Shown piece by piece: positions 52,560-60,314 of a stretch of 64,000 nt of DNA. Made by a program: the position numbers and the translations under genes. The stretch lies in the NCBI RefSeq assembly GCF_009729095.1, contig NZ_VTGX01000005.1:1-64000 (forward strand), in the 5' to 3' direction. Each line of letters starts with the position of its first letter. The stretch's first letter is position 1. The notes under the pieces are model-generated. The model was given only the letters and a program-made list of their open reading frames with translations, was not told the DNA's origin and ran no database searches. This DNA comes from Mycolicibacterium sp. CBMA 247 (GTDB taxonomy: Bacteria; Actinomycetota; Actinomycetes; Mycobacteriales; Mycobacteriaceae).

Positions 52560-52629
52560 GCACCGCGAGCGACCGCAAATGTACGCAAATTACGGCGTGT
52601 TGGCGTACAGACACGGTCGCTCGCGGTGC
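52560..52629. repeat. Long inverted-repeat element between convergent genes
   Basis: GCACCGCGAGCGACCG (52560-52575) and its perfect complement CGGTCGCTCGCGGTGC (52614-52629) form a 16-bp stem. A nested 7-bp stem, TGTACGC/GCGTACA (52580-52586 with 52603-52609), lies inside. It starts eight bases after the hydratase stop and precedes the convergent SDR stop, so it probably ends both transcripts; it has no T-tract. Confidence 0.85.
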
Positions 52630-52651
52630 AACTAGCTCGCGGTGCAACTAG
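52620..52651. repeat. 16-bp tandem duplication at the SDR 3' end
   Basis: CTCGCGGTGCAACTAG occurs twice with no gap (52620-52635 and 52636-52651). The second copy contains the SDR stop codon (52648-52650); the first contains the outer part of the hairpin arm. It looks like a recent slippage or recombination event. Confidence 0.92.
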
Positions 52652-53388
52652 AAGGTGAGGGCTTCGGAGCGCTGGACGGTGCCGCTGACACCGCCGCCAT
52701 CCTGGCCGGCCAGCCGTACGGCCGCGCGTCCCATCGCCTCGGGCGGCTCGACCATCTCCGGCGGGATCTGCAGCCCGTTGCCGCCGGCCTGCCAGCCTTC
52801 GGTCAGCACCACGCGTGACGGGCTCAGACAGTTGACCGCGATGTTGTCATCGCGCAGATCGGCGGCCAGGCCGAGGTAGAGGCGTTCGGCCGCGGCCTTG
52901 GACACCCAGTAGGCGTTGGCGCCGTGCTCGACCATGTCGACCCCGGTGGTGGTGATCGCGATGAGTGACCCGCCGCCGCGCTTGCGCACCTCTGGGATGA
53001 CGGCCTTGGTCACCAGGAACACCCCGGTGAGGTTGACATCCAGACACAGCTGCCAGCGCTTGAGCGGTGTGTTTTCGACCGGGCCGAGCCACAGCACGCC
53101 GGCGTTGGCCACCAGGATGTCGATGCCGCCGAACTCCGAAACCGCTTTTGCGACGGCCTTGTTCACCGATTCCTCGTCGGTGACGTCGCACGCCACCGGC
53201 AGGGCGTGACCGCCTGAATCGTTGATGGCCGCGGCCACCGATCCGATTGTGCCGGGCAGCTTTCCCGGTTGTTCGGAGCGGGCGGCCACGGCCACCGCGG
53301 CACCCTCGGCGGCCAGTGCGGCCGCGATGGTGGCGCCGATGCCGCGGCTGGCACCGGCGACGAAGGCGACCTTTCCGGTCAGGTTCAT
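52648..53388 (-). CDS. Short-chain dehydrogenase/reductase
   Basis: A 246-aa SDR: GASRGIGATIAAA at the N-terminus, CDVTDEESV, ANAGVLWLGP and the catalytic region with Tyr/Lys in NAYWVSKAAAERL. It lies downstream of another SDR in a two-gene leftward operon. The substrate is unknown, presumably a hydroxyacyl-CoA or ring alcohol. Its stop codon lies within a 16-bp tandem duplication. Confidence 0.9.
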   Translation of the reverse strand: MNLTGKVAFVAGASRGIGATIAAALAAEGAAVAVAARSEQPGKLPGTIGSVAAAINDSGGHALPVACDVTDEESVNKAVAKAVSEFGGIDILVANAGVLWLGPVENTPLKRWQLCLDVNLTGVFLVTKAVIPEVRKRGGGSLIAITTTGVDMVEHGANAYWVSKAAAERLYLGLAADLRDDNIAVNCLSPSRVVLTEGWQAGGNGLQIPPEMVEPPEAMGRAAVRLAGQDGGGVSGTVQRSEALTF

Positions 53389-53400
53389 CGCGGCAGCCTA

Positions 53401-54165
53401 TTACTTGGGCGGGAAGCGCAAAGCACCGTCGAGACGGATGATTTCGCCGTTGAGGTAGTCGTTCTCGATGATGCTCTGGGCCAGCTGGGCGTACTCGGTC
53501 GAGCGGCCCATGCGCTTGGGGAACGGCACCTGCGGACCCCAGTACTGCTCCAGCTGATCCGCGGCCTTCCCGTAGGCGGGGGTGTTGATCGTGCCGGGGG
53601 CGATGGTGCAGACGCGGATGCCCAACGGAGACAGATCGCGCGCGGCGACCAGCGTCATGCCGAGCACCCCACCCTTGGCCGCCGAGTAGGGCAGCTGGCC
53701 GATCTGGCCTTCGTAGCCGGCGATCGAGGCGGTGTTGACGATGACGCCGCGTCCGCCTTCCTCCAGCTGCTCGGTCTTGGCGATGGCTGCGGCCGACAGC
53801 CGCATCACGTTGAACACCGCGGTGAGGTAGAACTCGATGGTCTTCTTGAATCCGTCGAGGTCCAACGGGGACCCGTCCTTGCCGACCAACCGGCCACCGC
53901 TGGCGGGCCCGCCGTGGGTGTCCACCGAGATACGGAGGGGGGCAAGGGCTTCGGCCTCGGCGATGGCGGCGAGCACCGATTCCTCGGAGGTGGCGTCGGT
54001 GCGTACGTAGCGCACACCCAGCTCTTTCTCCAGCTCGGCGCCCTTCTCATCGGCCAGGTCCGCGACGACCACCTTGGCGCCCGCGGCCTGCAAGCGGCGG
54101 ACGGTCGCTTCACCAAGGCCACCCGCACCGCCGACGACGATCGCGGAGCTACCGGCGATTTGCAT
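53401..54165 (-). CDS. SDR family 3-hydroxyacyl-CoA dehydrogenase (17-beta-HSD10-like)
   Basis: A 254-aa SDR with GGAGGLGEATVRRL, VVADLADEKG, NTASIAGYEGQIGQ, the active-site PYSAAKGGV and APGTINTPAYG. These are the motifs of the HSD10/short-chain 3-hydroxyacyl-CoA dehydrogenase subgroup, fitting beta-oxidation after the hydratase. ATG 54165 was chosen because AAGGGGA precedes it. The operator palindrome at 54203 lies 38 bp before the start. Confidence 0.91.
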   Translation of the reverse strand: MQIAGSSAIVVGGAGGLGEATVRRLQAAGAKVVVADLADEKGAELEKELGVRYVRTDATSEESVLAAIAEAEALAPLRISVDTHGGPASGGRLVGKDGSPLDLDGFKKTIEFYLTAVFNVMRLSAAAIAKTEQLEEGGRGVIVNTASIAGYEGQIGQLPYSAAKGGVLGMTLVAARDLSPLGIRVCTIAPGTINTPAYGKAADQLEQYWGPQVPFPKRMGRSTEYAQLAQSIIENDYLNGEIIRLDGALRFPPK

Positions 54166-54202
54166 ATGGTTCCCCTTCTTGCAACTGAGACTCTCTGACT
54201 GC

Positions 54203-54217
54203 GAGAATAACATTCTC
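54203..54217. promoter_or_regulatory. Palindromic operator between SDR and thiolase
   Basis: GAGAATAACATTCTC, a perfect 6-3-6 inverted repeat of the cluster type, lies between the divergent SDR (start 54165) and thiolase (start 54245). Confidence 0.82.
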
Positions 54218-54244
54218 TTACCGGGTGAACCAGGGAGCAGATCA

Positions 54245-55405
54245 ATGCCTGAAGCCGTCATCGTGTCCGCGCTGCGTACTCCCATCGGCACGGCCAAGAA
54301 GGGCACGTTGCGCGATACCGACGCCTACGCGCTGGCCGACCACGTGGTGCGGGCGGCTTTGGAGAACATTCCTGCCGACCTCACCGTCCCGGTCGACGAC
54401 GTGATCCTAGGCGAGGGCCTTTACGGCGGCGGCGTCATCGCGCGTCATGCCGCCATCACCGCGGGGCTGACCTCGGTGCCCGGTCTGTCCAACAATCGGC
54501 ACTGCGCGGCCGGGCAGGCCGCTGTGCAGAGTGCCGCCGCGAGCATCCGTGCCGGGATGGACCAGTTGATCCTGGCCGGCGGGGTCAATTCGGCCTCCAC
54601 CTCACCCCGGTTCCTCCGCGCGTCCGGCAGCGCCAAGGACGCCGAGTGGGTGAACTGGTTCCCGCCCACGCATCCGGACCGGCCGGATGCGCCGAACATG
54701 GACATGTCGATCACGGTCGGCTGGAACGCCGCGGTCAAGGCGGGGGTGAGTCGCGACGAGATGGACCAGTGGGCGTTGGGCTCACACCGCAAGGCCATCG
54801 CGGCGATCGACGAGGGCCGGTTCAAGCAGGAGATCGTCGCGATCGAAACCCCGCACGGGCTGTTCGACACCGACGAACATCCGCGCCGTGACACCACGCT
54901 GGAGAAGCTGGCCGCGCTCAAGCCGCTGCACCCCGAGATCGACGGGTTCTCCATCACCGCGGGCAATGCGTGCGGGGCCAACGACGGGGCAGCGCTACTG
55001 ACGATCGCCAGCGACAAACTCGGACTGCCCGCCCTGGCCACCATCAAGTCGTGGGCATCGGTGGGTGTCGATCCGGCGTCGACCGGCCTGGCCCCGGTCG
55101 AAGCCATCACCAAAGCCCTTGGCCGGGCCGGTCTTTCACTGTCGGACGTGGACCTGTTCGAGATCAACGAGGCCTTCGCATCGATGTGTGTGGCTACCAT
55201 CAAGCTGCTCGACATCAACCCGGAGATCGTCAACGTCAGCGGCAGCGGGTGCTCGCTGGGGCATCCGGTGGCCGCAACCGGCGCCCGGATGCTGGCCACG
55301 ATGGTCCATGAGCTGCGTCGGCGCGGTGGCGGGATCGGCGTGGCCGCGATGTGCGCGGGCGGCGGGATGGGCTCGGCGACGGTCATCGAGGTGCCTGCGT
55401 CGTAG
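54245..55405 (+). CDS. Acetyl-CoA acyltransferase (thiolase)
   Basis: A 386-aa degradative-type thiolase. The nucleophile is in NNRHCAAGQAAV, the general-base His in LGHPVAATGAR and the second Cys in AMCAGGGMG. It would cleave the 3-ketoacyl-CoA made by the preceding enzymes. ATG 54245 follows AGGGAGCAG; the frame upstream crosses the operator. It is followed without gap by meaB (TAGTG). Confidence 0.94.
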   Translation: MPEAVIVSALRTPIGTAKKGTLRDTDAYALADHVVRAALENIPADLTVPVDDVILGEGLYGGGVIARHAAITAGLTSVPGLSNNRHCAAGQAAVQSAAASIRAGMDQLILAGGVNSASTSPRFLRASGSAKDAEWVNWFPPTHPDRPDAPNMDMSITVGWNAAVKAGVSRDEMDQWALGSHRKAIAAIDEGRFKQEIVAIETPHGLFDTDEHPRRDTTLEKLAALKPLHPEIDGFSITAGNACGANDGAALLTIASDKLGLPALATIKSWASVGVDPASTGLAPVEAITKALGRAGLSLSDVDLFEINEAFASMCVATIKLLDINPEIVNVSGSGCSLGHPVAATGARMLATMVHELRRRGGGIGVAAMCAGGGMGSATVIEVPAS

Positions 55406-56298
55406 TGTCGACCGTGATGACCAGCCCACACAACATCGAGGAGCTCATCACCGCGGCGCGCGGTGGATCCCAACGTGCCGCCGGGCGGTTGTTGAGCCTG
55501 GTCGAAAGCGACCGTCGTGACGAGGTTCTGGCGGTGCTCGGCCCCGCCTCGCCACGCGTCATCGGCATCACCGGACCACCCGGGGCCGGAAAGTCGACCA
55601 CAGTCGGCGCCCTGGTCGGTGCGTACCGGGAACGCGGTCTGCGGGTCGCGGTGCTCGCGGTCGATCCGTCCTCGCCGTACAGCGGCGGAGCGCTGCTCGG
55701 CGACCGGATCCGGATGGCCGCCCATATCAATGACCCCGACGTGCTGATCCGGTCGGTGGCCACCCGCGGGCATCTGGGCGGACTGGCCGCCGCCGTGCCC
55801 GCGGCGATCCGGCTGCTGGCCGCACTGTCCTACGACCTGATCGTGCTGGAGACCGTCGGCGTCGGGCAGTCCGAGATCGAGATCGCCGCGTTCGCCGATC
55901 CGACCGTGGTGATCCTCAATCCCGGTGCGGGTGATGCTGTTCAGGCCGCCAAGGCCGGCCTGCTGGAGGTCGCCGATCTGGTGGTGGTGAACAAGGCCGA
56001 CCGCGACGGAGCCGATCAGACCGCCCGTGACCTACGGGCCGAGGCCACCGTGCCGGTGCTCAAACTCATTGCGGCACAAGGGGAAGGATTGGCCGAACTG
56101 GTCGAGGCCATCGACGCCCACCACCGGGCCGACACCATCCAGCGCCGCACCGCGCGCGCCCGTAGCCAGATCCTGTCGCTGGCCCAGACGTTGTTGCGTA
56201 CTCACGCCGAGCTGGACCGGCTGGCCGCCGCCGTCGCCGAGGGGGAGAGCGACCCGTACACCGCGGCCGAGCAGTTGTTCACCGACTCAGCCGAGTAG
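55405..56298 (+). CDS. meaB: MeaB/ArgK-type G3E GTPase chaperone of a B12-dependent mutase
   Basis: A 297-aa GTPase that loads and protects adenosylcobalamin mutases. GPPGAGKST is the P-loop, DPSSPYSGGALLGDRIRM and ETVGVGQSE are hallmark MeaB motifs, and VVNKADRDGADQ specifies guanine. The start is either GTG 55405, overlapping the thiolase stop, or ATG 55417. Its presence near the split mutase (43958-45936) implies a dedicated chaperone. Confidence 0.92.
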   Translation: MSTVMTSPHNIEELITAARGGSQRAAGRLLSLVESDRRDEVLAVLGPASPRVIGITGPPGAGKSTTVGALVGAYRERGLRVAVLAVDPSSPYSGGALLGDRIRMAAHINDPDVLIRSVATRGHLGGLAAAVPAAIRLLAALSYDLIVLETVGVGQSEIEIAAFADPTVVILNPGAGDAVQAAKAGLLEVADLVVVNKADRDGADQTARDLRAEATVPVLKLIAAQGEGLAELVEAIDAHHRADTIQRRTARARSQILSLAQTLLRTHAELDRLAAAVAEGESDPYTAAEQLFTDSAE

Positions 56299-56299
56299 C

Positions 56300-56857
56300 T
56301 CAGCCGGGGAGCGCGATCACCCGCCGCATGGTGGCCAGTAGTTCGGCCTGCAGGGTGTCGTCGTCGAGGTCGGCCACCAGCGGATGCATGACCGCGACGC
56401 TGATCAGGCCGGACAGTACTGCCGCGTGGACGCGCGCGGCGTCGCCGGACTGATCACCCAACATTGCCGCGTAGAGCCGGTCGATGAACTGCTGGAAGGG
56501 TTCGTGTTCGGCCAGCAGCCGCACCACCACCGGGTCGAACTGCAGTGTGCTGACCGCACGTCGACGCGACACGGCCATCGCGACCACCCGGGTGAGCAGA
56601 ATTTCGCGCGCCCGGGTGGGCGAGCCTTCGGCTTCGGCCGCCTCCAGGGTCTCCTCGAGTTGACCGAGCTCGCGCTCGGTGAGCGCGATGACGATGGCCT
56701 CTTTGGTCTTGAACTGGTGGTAGACCGCGGCTTTCGTGACGCCGATCGCGTCGGCGATCATCTGCAGTGACGTGCCGCTGACCCCATGCTCGGGGATCAG
56801 CTCCAGAGCCGCATCGAGGATGCGGGTCTGCGCTGCGCTGCGCGGGGTCCAGAGCAC
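56300..56857 (-). CDS. TetR family transcriptional regulator
   Basis: A 185-aa regulator. The N-terminal helix-turn-helix lies at about residues 10-55 (TSLQMIADAIGVTKAAVYHQFKTKEA); the remainder is a variable ligand domain with no recognisable effector. GTG 56857 was chosen because typical TetR proteins start a few residues before this TRILDAAL helix. It is convergent with meaB and downstream of the KstD-like gene end. It is a prime candidate to bind GAGAATnnCATTCTC, though no copy lies at its own promoter. Confidence 0.88.
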   Translation of the reverse strand: MLWTPRSAAQTRILDAALELIPEHGVSGTSLQMIADAIGVTKAAVYHQFKTKEAIVIALTERELGQLEETLEAAEAEGSPTRAREILLTRVVAMAVSRRRAVSTLQFDPVVVRLLAEHEPFQQFIDRLYAAMLGDQSGDAARVHAAVLSGLISVAVMHPLVADLDDDTLQAELLATMRRVIALPG

Positions 56858-56879
56858 GACTCGACAGTAGCTGAGTGCG

Positions 56880-58511
56880 TCAGGAAACCGATTTGCCGGT
56901 GGCGGCGGTATATCCGCTGCGGTAGCCGAACACCATGGCGGGGCCAAGGGTGCCGCCGGCCCCGCCGTAGGCCTTTCCGGTCACCCCGCCCATCGCGTTG
57001 CCCGCTGCGAACAGGCCCGGGATCGGGGCGCCGTTGACGTGCAGGACGCGCCCGTCGCGGTCGGTGCGCGGCCCGCCCTTGGTGCCCATCGCGCCGATCT
57101 TGACCGGCACCGCATAGAACGGCGCGGTGTCTAGCGGCCCGAGCGTCTGGCCGGCCGGGGTGGCTGCCGAGTTGTCGCCCCAATACCCGTCGTACGCACT
57201 GGATCCGCGGCCGAATTCGGGGTCGATCTCGCGAGAGACGTTGTCATTCCAGCGTTGCAGGGTCTCGGCAAGGCTGTCCGGGTCGATGCCGGTCTTGGCG
57301 CCGAGCTCGGCAAGATCGGCCGATTCGCAAAACCAGTCCGGCACCGCGTGGCCGGGTTCCACGCCGAGGAAGCCGTAGCGCTGAAGGTGTACGGAGTCGA
57401 ACACGATCCAGGCCGGGTCGTTGGCGTAGCCGATCTTGGGATCGAGGTACTGGAAGGCCCCGGCCATGGAGTTGTATTCGCCTGCCTCGTTGAGGAAACG
57501 CTTGCCGGCCCGGTTGACGATGACGCTGCGCGGCCGGGTGCGTTCCAGCCGCACGCTGCGGCTGCGTGGGTGGCCGTCGACGGTGTCGCCGGGGATCTGC
57601 ACGATCGGAACCCACCATGCCTCACCCATGTTGGCCAGGTCGGCACCGTGTGCCATGGCCATCCGCAGACCGTCGCCGGTGTTGTTCGGCGGGGACACCG
57701 CGCCGCGCATCGGTCCCCGCAGGTAGGCCTCGACCAGCTTGGCGTCCCATTCGAAGCCGCCGGTGGCCAGTACGACGCCGCTGCGGGCGCGCACGTGGAT
57801 ATCGGCGCCGTCGACCCTGATCCGCACCCCGGCGATGCCGTCGGCGTCACCGATCAGCTCTATCGCGCGGGCTTCGGTGACCGGGTGCACGCCGCGCTCG
57901 AGCAGGCCGCGCAGCAGGCCGGCGATCAATGCGGTGCCGGCCACGCACAGGTCGGCGTCCGGGTCGTCGTATACGGCGTGGATGCGAGCACGGGTTTCCG
58001 CGTCGATGCCGACGTTGCTGAAATCCGCTGGGAACGAGGTGATCCGGTCCCGCCAGACACCGAGCCTGCCCTGATCCACCGGGCCTGCGCTCAGCGAGCG
58101 GCCGCCGCCCGGGCGCCCGCCGGGCAGTTCGGGCTTGTAATCGGGAAAGCCCTCGGCGACGGCGAAGCGCAGTTCGCTGTGTTCCTCGACGAAATCGAGC
58201 ATCGCCGGGCCGGTCCGCACGAAGGTGTCAACCAGATCGGCATCCATGTAGCCGAGCGATTGGGCCTGCAGGTAGTCCACCGCGTCGGAGACCGGCAGCG
58301 GCCCGTCGGTGCTGCGGTCATGGGCCGGGATCCACACGATGCCGCCCGAGACCGCGGTCGTGCCGCCGACGGTCGGCGCCTTCTCGTAGATCGAGACCGA
58401 CGCGCCGTTGACCGCTGCGGTCAGTGCGGCGGTGAGCCCGGCGCCACCGCTGCCGAGTACTACGACGTCGACTTCGTCGTCCCAGTTAAATTCGGTACGG
58501 GTCACTGTCAT
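56880..58511 (-). CDS. FAD-dependent dehydrogenase, 3-ketosteroid-1-dehydrogenase-like
   Basis: A 543-aa flavoprotein. The FAD motif is VVVLGSGGAGLTAALTA at about residue 16, followed by YEKAPTVGGTTAVSGGIVW. Near the C-terminus, GKAYGGAGGTLGPAM keeps Tyr515 and Gly519, aligned by eye with the catalytic Tyr487/Gly491 of KstD1. It probably desaturates a cyclic ketone. GAGAAGGGA precedes ATG 58511. It lies seven bases after iclR and is in its operon. Confidence 0.9.
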   Translation of the reverse strand: MTVTRTEFNWDDEVDVVVLGSGGAGLTAALTAAVNGASVSIYEKAPTVGGTTAVSGGIVWIPAHDRSTDGPLPVSDAVDYLQAQSLGYMDADLVDTFVRTGPAMLDFVEEHSELRFAVAEGFPDYKPELPGGRPGGGRSLSAGPVDQGRLGVWRDRITSFPADFSNVGIDAETRARIHAVYDDPDADLCVAGTALIAGLLRGLLERGVHPVTEARAIELIGDADGIAGVRIRVDGADIHVRARSGVVLATGGFEWDAKLVEAYLRGPMRGAVSPPNNTGDGLRMAMAHGADLANMGEAWWVPIVQIPGDTVDGHPRSRSVRLERTRPRSVIVNRAGKRFLNEAGEYNSMAGAFQYLDPKIGYANDPAWIVFDSVHLQRYGFLGVEPGHAVPDWFCESADLAELGAKTGIDPDSLAETLQRWNDNVSREIDPEFGRGSSAYDGYWGDNSAATPAGQTLGPLDTAPFYAVPVKIGAMGTKGGPRTDRDGRVLHVNGAPIPGLFAAGNAMGGVTGKAYGGAGGTLGPAMVFGYRSGYTAATGKSVS

Positions 58512-58518
58512 TCCCTTC

Positions 58519-59244
58519 TCAGTACAGGATCGCCGATAGTTCGTTTGCTGCTCGGACCACCGCATCCTTGCCGTTCAAGACGACGTCCTCGCGGTGCGAG
58601 ATGAGATTGATGCAGGTGGGGGGTGATGGCAGGCGCCGCCGCACGGGTACCGCCAGGCCGTAGGTGTTCGGTTCGATCTCGCCATGGGTGATCACCCAGC
58701 CCTGCTCGCGGGTCTGGCGGACCAGTTCGCGTTCACCAGGACGCGGCGGCATGCTCGCCAGCAACGCCACCCCCGCCGCGCCGCGCTCGAGCGGGTGGCG
58801 GCTGCCTTCGTGGAAGGACAGTTGGTAGAACACCTGCGTCGGAACGATCACCGCGACGGCTACTTGTTGATCGCCCTCGGCCACCAGCAGCGACACCGTG
58901 CTGCCGAGTTCGTCCGCGAGTGCGCGCAGGGTCGGGACGCTGAGTTGGCGCATGTTGTTGTCGAAGGACGAACCGAGTGCCGCCAGCCCAGCGCCGGGCC
59001 GGTAGCGGCCATCCTCACCCTTTGCCACGTAACGGAATTGGCTCAGGGTGGCCAGCAGCCGGTAGGCGATCGTGCGATGGGCTCCGACGTGGTCGGCGAC
59101 CTGTTGCACGGTGAGCCCGGTCGGGGCCGCGGCGATGGCCGCGAGCGCACTCAGCCCGCGCGCCAGCGTCTGCGAACCGGGCGCTCCGGTGGGAGTGCTG
59201 TCGGTCTTCGATTGTGCCTGCGGCTTGGTTGCCTTGGCCGGCAT
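58519..59244 (-). CDS. IclR family transcriptional regulator
   Basis: A 241-aa regulator with a winged helix (LTVQQVADHVGAHRTIAYRLLATL, about 43-66) and a C-terminal effector domain (RGAAGVALLASMP). The E. coli mhp regulator MhpR is also of the IclR type, and this gene is divergent from a hydrolase-mhpA-mhpB operon, so it is probably the pathway-specific regulator. The first 28 residues are a polar tail not usual in the family. Confidence 0.9.
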   Translation of the reverse strand: MPAKATKPQAQSKTDSTPTGAPGSQTLARGLSALAAIAAAPTGLTVQQVADHVGAHRTIAYRLLATLSQFRYVAKGEDGRYRPGAGLAALGSSFDNNMRQLSVPTLRALADELGSTVSLLVAEGDQQVAVAVIVPTQVFYQLSFHEGSRHPLERGAAGVALLASMPPRPGERELVRQTREQGWVITHGEIEPNTYGLAVPVRRRLPSPPTCINLISHREDVVLNGKDAVVRAANELSAILY

Positions 59245-59338
59245 CGCGCCCCTCCTTGACAGATAGAACCGCGAGAGTGATGCTCTGATAATAATGCACG
59301 TTGATGTGCGCTATATGAGCAAAGTGCTTACAAATTCG

Positions 59339-59353
59339 GAGAATATCATTCTC
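59339..59353. promoter_or_regulatory. Palindromic operator between iclR and the meta-cleavage operon
   Basis: GAGAATATCATTCTC, extended by G and C to a 17-bp palindrome, lies 21 bp before the hydrolase ATG. Other short inverted repeats in the same gap are AGAG/CTCT (59274-59286) and GCAC/GTGC (59296-59309), which may serve the IclR protein. Confidence 0.82.
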
Positions 59354-59374
59354 CCTACCTCCGGAGAGGGGATC

Positions 59375-60283
59375 ATGACAAGCACTGCCGCCGGGCCGGC
59401 CTCCGGTTCCGTTTCGGCCACCGAGCACGAGAGCGTCTGGAGCGACCTGCAGGGCGTCGCGTTCTCGCAGGGCTATCTCGATGTGGGCGGGGTCCGCACC
59501 CGCTACCTGCATGCCGGTGACCCGAAACTGCCTGTGCTGGTTCTGCTGCACGGGTCGGGCGGACACGCCGAGGCCTATGTGCGGAATCTGGAATCTCATG
59601 CCGGGCACTTCTCGACGTGGTCGATCGACATGCTCGGGCACGGCTATACCGACAAGCCCGGCCACCCGCTGGAGGTGTCGCATTATGTCGATCACCTGAT
59701 CGGATTCCTCGACACGATCGGCGCCCAGCGCGCCCACATCTCGGGTGAGTCGCTGGGCGGTTGGGTGGCCGCGCGGGCCGCTGCCGATCATCCCGACCGC
59801 GTCGACCGGTTGGTACTCAACACCGCCGGCGGGTCGCAGGCCGATCCCGAGGTGATGAAGCGGATCATCACGCTGTCGATGGCGGCCGCGGAGAACCCGA
59901 GTTGGGAAACCGTGCAGGCCCGCATCAAGTGGCTGATGGCCGACAAGACAAAGGATTACGACGACATCGTCGCGAGCCGGCAGGCGGTGTACCGCCAGCC
60001 CGGTTTCGTCGCCGCGATGAGCGACATCATGGCCCTGCAGGATCCGGAGATCCGCGCACGGAACCTGCTGGGGGAGAAGCAATACGGCTCGATCACCGCG
60101 CCCACCCTGGTGCTGTGGACCAGTGACGACCCGACCGCCGATGTCAGTGAGGGGCGGCGCATCGCCTCGATGATCCCGGGCGCCCGGTTCGAGGTGATGC
60201 CGGACTGCGGGCACTGGCCGCAGTACGAGGACCCCGAGACGTTCAACCGGTTGCATCTCGACTTCCTCCTGGGGAACCAGTGA
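59375..60283 (+). CDS. Alpha/beta hydrolase, meta-cleavage product hydrolase-like
   Basis: A 302-aa serine hydrolase of the MhpC/BphD/HsaD type. HGSGGHAEAY forms the oxyanion region, the nucleophile is in SGESLGGWVAA, the Asp in WTSDDPTAD and the His in DCGHWPQYE. It would cut the C-C bond of the ring-opened product from the downstream dioxygenase. GGAGAGGGG precedes ATG 59375. First gene of the rightward mhp operon. Confidence 0.9.
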   Translation: MTSTAAGPASGSVSATEHESVWSDLQGVAFSQGYLDVGGVRTRYLHAGDPKLPVLVLLHGSGGHAEAYVRNLESHAGHFSTWSIDMLGHGYTDKPGHPLEVSHYVDHLIGFLDTIGAQRAHISGESLGGWVAARAAADHPDRVDRLVLNTAGGSQADPEVMKRIITLSMAAAENPSWETVQARIKWLMADKTKDYDDIVASRQAVYRQPGFVAAMSDIMALQDPEIRARNLLGEKQYGSITAPTLVLWTSDDPTADVSEGRRIASMIPGARFEVMPDCGHWPQYEDPETFNRLHLDFLLGNQ

Positions 60284-60314
60284 TGAGCGCTTGCGCGAAG
60301 AACAGAAGGCAGAG

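Noticed and set aside
52560..52651. CRISPR-like array from the repeated 16-mers
   Set aside because: Only two copies, directly adjacent with no spacer, and no cas gene in the window.
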